A stretch of 64,000 bases of DNA, from NCBI GenBank assembly GCA_964196155.1, contig CAXMRP010000045.1, positions 1 to 64,000 of the forward strand. Direction: 5' to 3'. Both the position numbers and the translations under genes were made by a program. This DNA comes from CAXMRP01 sp964196155 (lineage in GTDB: Bacteria; Pseudomonadota; Alphaproteobacteria; Rhizobiales; Afifellaceae). A model generated the notes under the pieces. The model had not been told where the DNA came from and did not search any database. It saw nothing but the letters and a program-made list of their open reading frames with translations. Below are positions 62,735 to 64,000 of this stretch, piece by piece. The stretch's first letter is position 1, and every line of letters begins with the position of its first letter.

Positions 62735-64000
62735 GTGCCGAAATTGCGGATGGTGACCAGGTTCGCGACGGTCTTGTTGATCGGATTGCTGATTGTCGGT
62801 AAGTCGTCGCCCGGTTTTGCCGAAACGCTGATTCACGCACTTGCCTCAGCCTATTCAAATAATCCGCAGGTCAATGCCGCGCGGGCGGCGACACGGGCCG
62901 CCGATGAAAATGTGCCATTGGCGCGGTCATCGTTGCGACCGATCATCACGGGCAACACGGGAATCACCGCCGCCACATCCAGTTCCCGGACGGGCGGACT
63001 GGGCATGAACAGAGACAGCATTGATGGATCGGTGGGTATCACTGTCACTCAGGATATTTTTCGCGGATTTCGGACAAAGAACGCCATATTGGGCGCCAAT
63101 GCCGGGGTAGAGGCAAGCCGCGAAGCGCTGCGAAACACAATTCAGAATGTGCTGTTCGACGGAGCGGAAAGCTACATGAACGTATTGCGCGATGAGGCGC
63201 TGTTGGGTCTGGGCCGCCGCAATGTCGGATTTCTGAACGAACAGCTACGCGCCGCCCGCGATCGTTTTGAGGTTGGTGAAAACACCCGCACCGATGTTGC
63301 CCAGACTGAGGCGCGCCTGAGCGCGGCGACCGCCGATGTCAGTCTTGCCCAGGCAAACTTGCAGGCAAGCCAAGCTGTCTATCGTCAGGTTATCGGTCAC
63401 GATTCAAAGCGCCTGACGCCGGGATTCAGTTTCCGCAATCTATTGCCGAAATCATTCCGCAGCGCGCTAAAAGTAGCGCAGTCGGAGCACCCCGCCGTGC
63501 TCAGCGCCATCCACAGTGCTGATGTCGCGGCATACGAGGTCAAGCAGATCGAAGGCGAATTACTGCCGACAGTCAGCCTGGAAGGGTCTGCCAGACACTT
63601 TTTTGGGATCGACAATTCGAATTATTCTAGCGACGCATCGATCGGCGGCCGCGTATCCATTCCGATTTATCAGGGCGGCGCCGTATCGGCACGGGTGCGC
63701 CAGTCCAAGGAAACCCTGGCCCAGCGCCAGATTGAAGTCGATGTATCCCGCGATCGGGTGCGTGCCGCCACCGTCGCCTCATGGGGGGCGCTGGAAGCGG
63801 CAAGAGCCGCAATTACTTCGGCGACCGCGCAGGTTGAAGCATCTTCGATCGCGCTCAACGGGGTGCAGGAGGAGCAAAAGGTTGGTCAGCGTACCACGCT
63901 GGACGTACTCGATGCCCAACAGGAACTTCTCGATGCCCGGGTCAGCCTTGTCCTTACCCAGCGCGCCAGTGTCGTTGCGTCCTTCGCGGTCATGTCGGCA
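62735..64000 (+). CDS. tolC: TolC-family outer-membrane efflux/secretion protein, 5' part
   Basis: The frame stays open to the window end (422 codons seen), so the 3' end is missing. GTG 62735 has GGGG about 8 bases upstream; ATG 62750 is the alternative. A signal peptide ends near SPGFA-ET, followed by TLIHALASAYSNNPQVNAAR, the typical first helix of TolC. Two OEP repeats follow: RAARDRFEVGENTRTDVAQT in the first and EEQKVGQRTTLDVLDAQQEL in the second, each with the conserved G-x-x-T-x-x-D-V. It forms a trimeric channel working with type I secretion or RND pumps. It follows pcm, a pairing common in rhizobia. Confidence 0.94.
   Translation, partial: MPKLRMVTRFATVLLIGLLIVGKSSPGFAETLIHALASAYSNNPQVNAARAATRAADENVPLARSSLRPIITGNTGITAATSSSRTGGLGMNRDSIDGSVGITVTQDIFRGFRTKNAILGANAGVEASREALRNTIQNVLFDGAESYMNVLRDEALLGLGRRNVGFLNEQLRAARDRFEVGENTRTDVAQTEARLSAATADVSLAQANLQASQAVYRQVIGHDSKRLTPGFSFRNLLPKSFRSALKVAQSEHPAVLSAIHSADVAAYEVKQIEGELLPTVSLEGSARHFFGIDNSNYSSDASIGGRVSIPIYQGGAVSARVRQSKETLAQRQIEVDVSRDRVRAATVASWGALEAARAAITSATAQVEASSIALNGVQEEQKVGQRTTLDVLDAQQELLDARVSLVLTQRASVVASFAVMSA

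Noticed and set aside
1..64000. CRISPR array, rRNA operon, insertion sequence with transposase
   Set aside because: No regularly spaced repeats, no rRNA-like sequence and no transposase-like frame were seen.

Overview
The window looks like chromosomal DNA of an alphaproteobacterium of the Rhizobiales (Hyphomicrobiales). The support is: a complete desulfurase-sufB-sufC-sufD-sufS-sufT-sufA operon with an Irr (ICE)-like operator; a second perfect ICE-like palindrome upstream of katG; a CtrA-type box upstream of tolC; a riboswitch-led aerobic cobalamin operon (cbtB-cbtA-cobU-cobW-cobN-cobO-cobQ, with cobD convergent); an RNase E with a long acidic insertion; and about 50-105 bp mosaic intergenic repeats of the kind common in rhizobia. 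The genus cannot be named from this sequence. Coding density is high and codon use is GC-rich throughout.

Layout. 0-8.1 kb: end of an Asp-rich protein, a CHASE2 histidine kinase, O-acetylhomoserine sulfhydrylase, an atypical SDR, ndk and katG. 8.3-25 kb: argC, a VOC protein, rne, then an envelope block (N-acetylmuramoyl-L-alanine amidase, PBP1A), prfB with its programmed +1 frameshift, an M23 peptidase, a large AsmA-like protein and tyrS. 25-35 kb: a degenerate-GGDEF/EAL protein, an alpha/beta hydrolase and the suf operon. 35-44.4 kb: a TfoX-N protein, a small secreted-protein cassette bounded by 30-bp direct repeats at the end of a DEAD-box helicase gene, a cyclopropane synthase-like enzyme, MaoC and VOC proteins, two outer-membrane proteins and a GNAT enzyme. 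44.4-49.5 kb: cysK-alaX-sseA, a BON/LysM protein, a secreted protein, tRNA-Asn and a small membrane protein. 49.5-61.4 kb: cobalamin locus. 61.6-64 kb: tRNA-Cys, pcm and the start of tolC, cut by the window end.

How the genes work together. The suf operon builds Fe-S clusters and appears to be under iron/heme control. The cob operon takes up cobalt (CbtAB), inserts it (CobN with CobW), adenosylates (CobO), amidates (CobQ), adds the aminopropanol arm (CobD) and activates the intermediate (CobU). cysK-alaX-sseA links cysteine synthesis, tRNA-Ala proofreading and sulfur transfer.

The most unusual structure is in the cob locus. The 3' end of cobQ occurs twice, sharing a perfect 37-bp core. After the core the two copies diverge abruptly to about half amino-acid identity over exactly the same 44 codons. 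The 2.2 kb between them holds a VPLPA-CTERM-type surface protein gene and a LuxR-type regulator gene. This resembles an integrated element that gave cobQ a new tail and displaced the old one next to cobD. A smaller look-alike sits at the 3' end of the helicase gene. Neither carries a visible recombinase.
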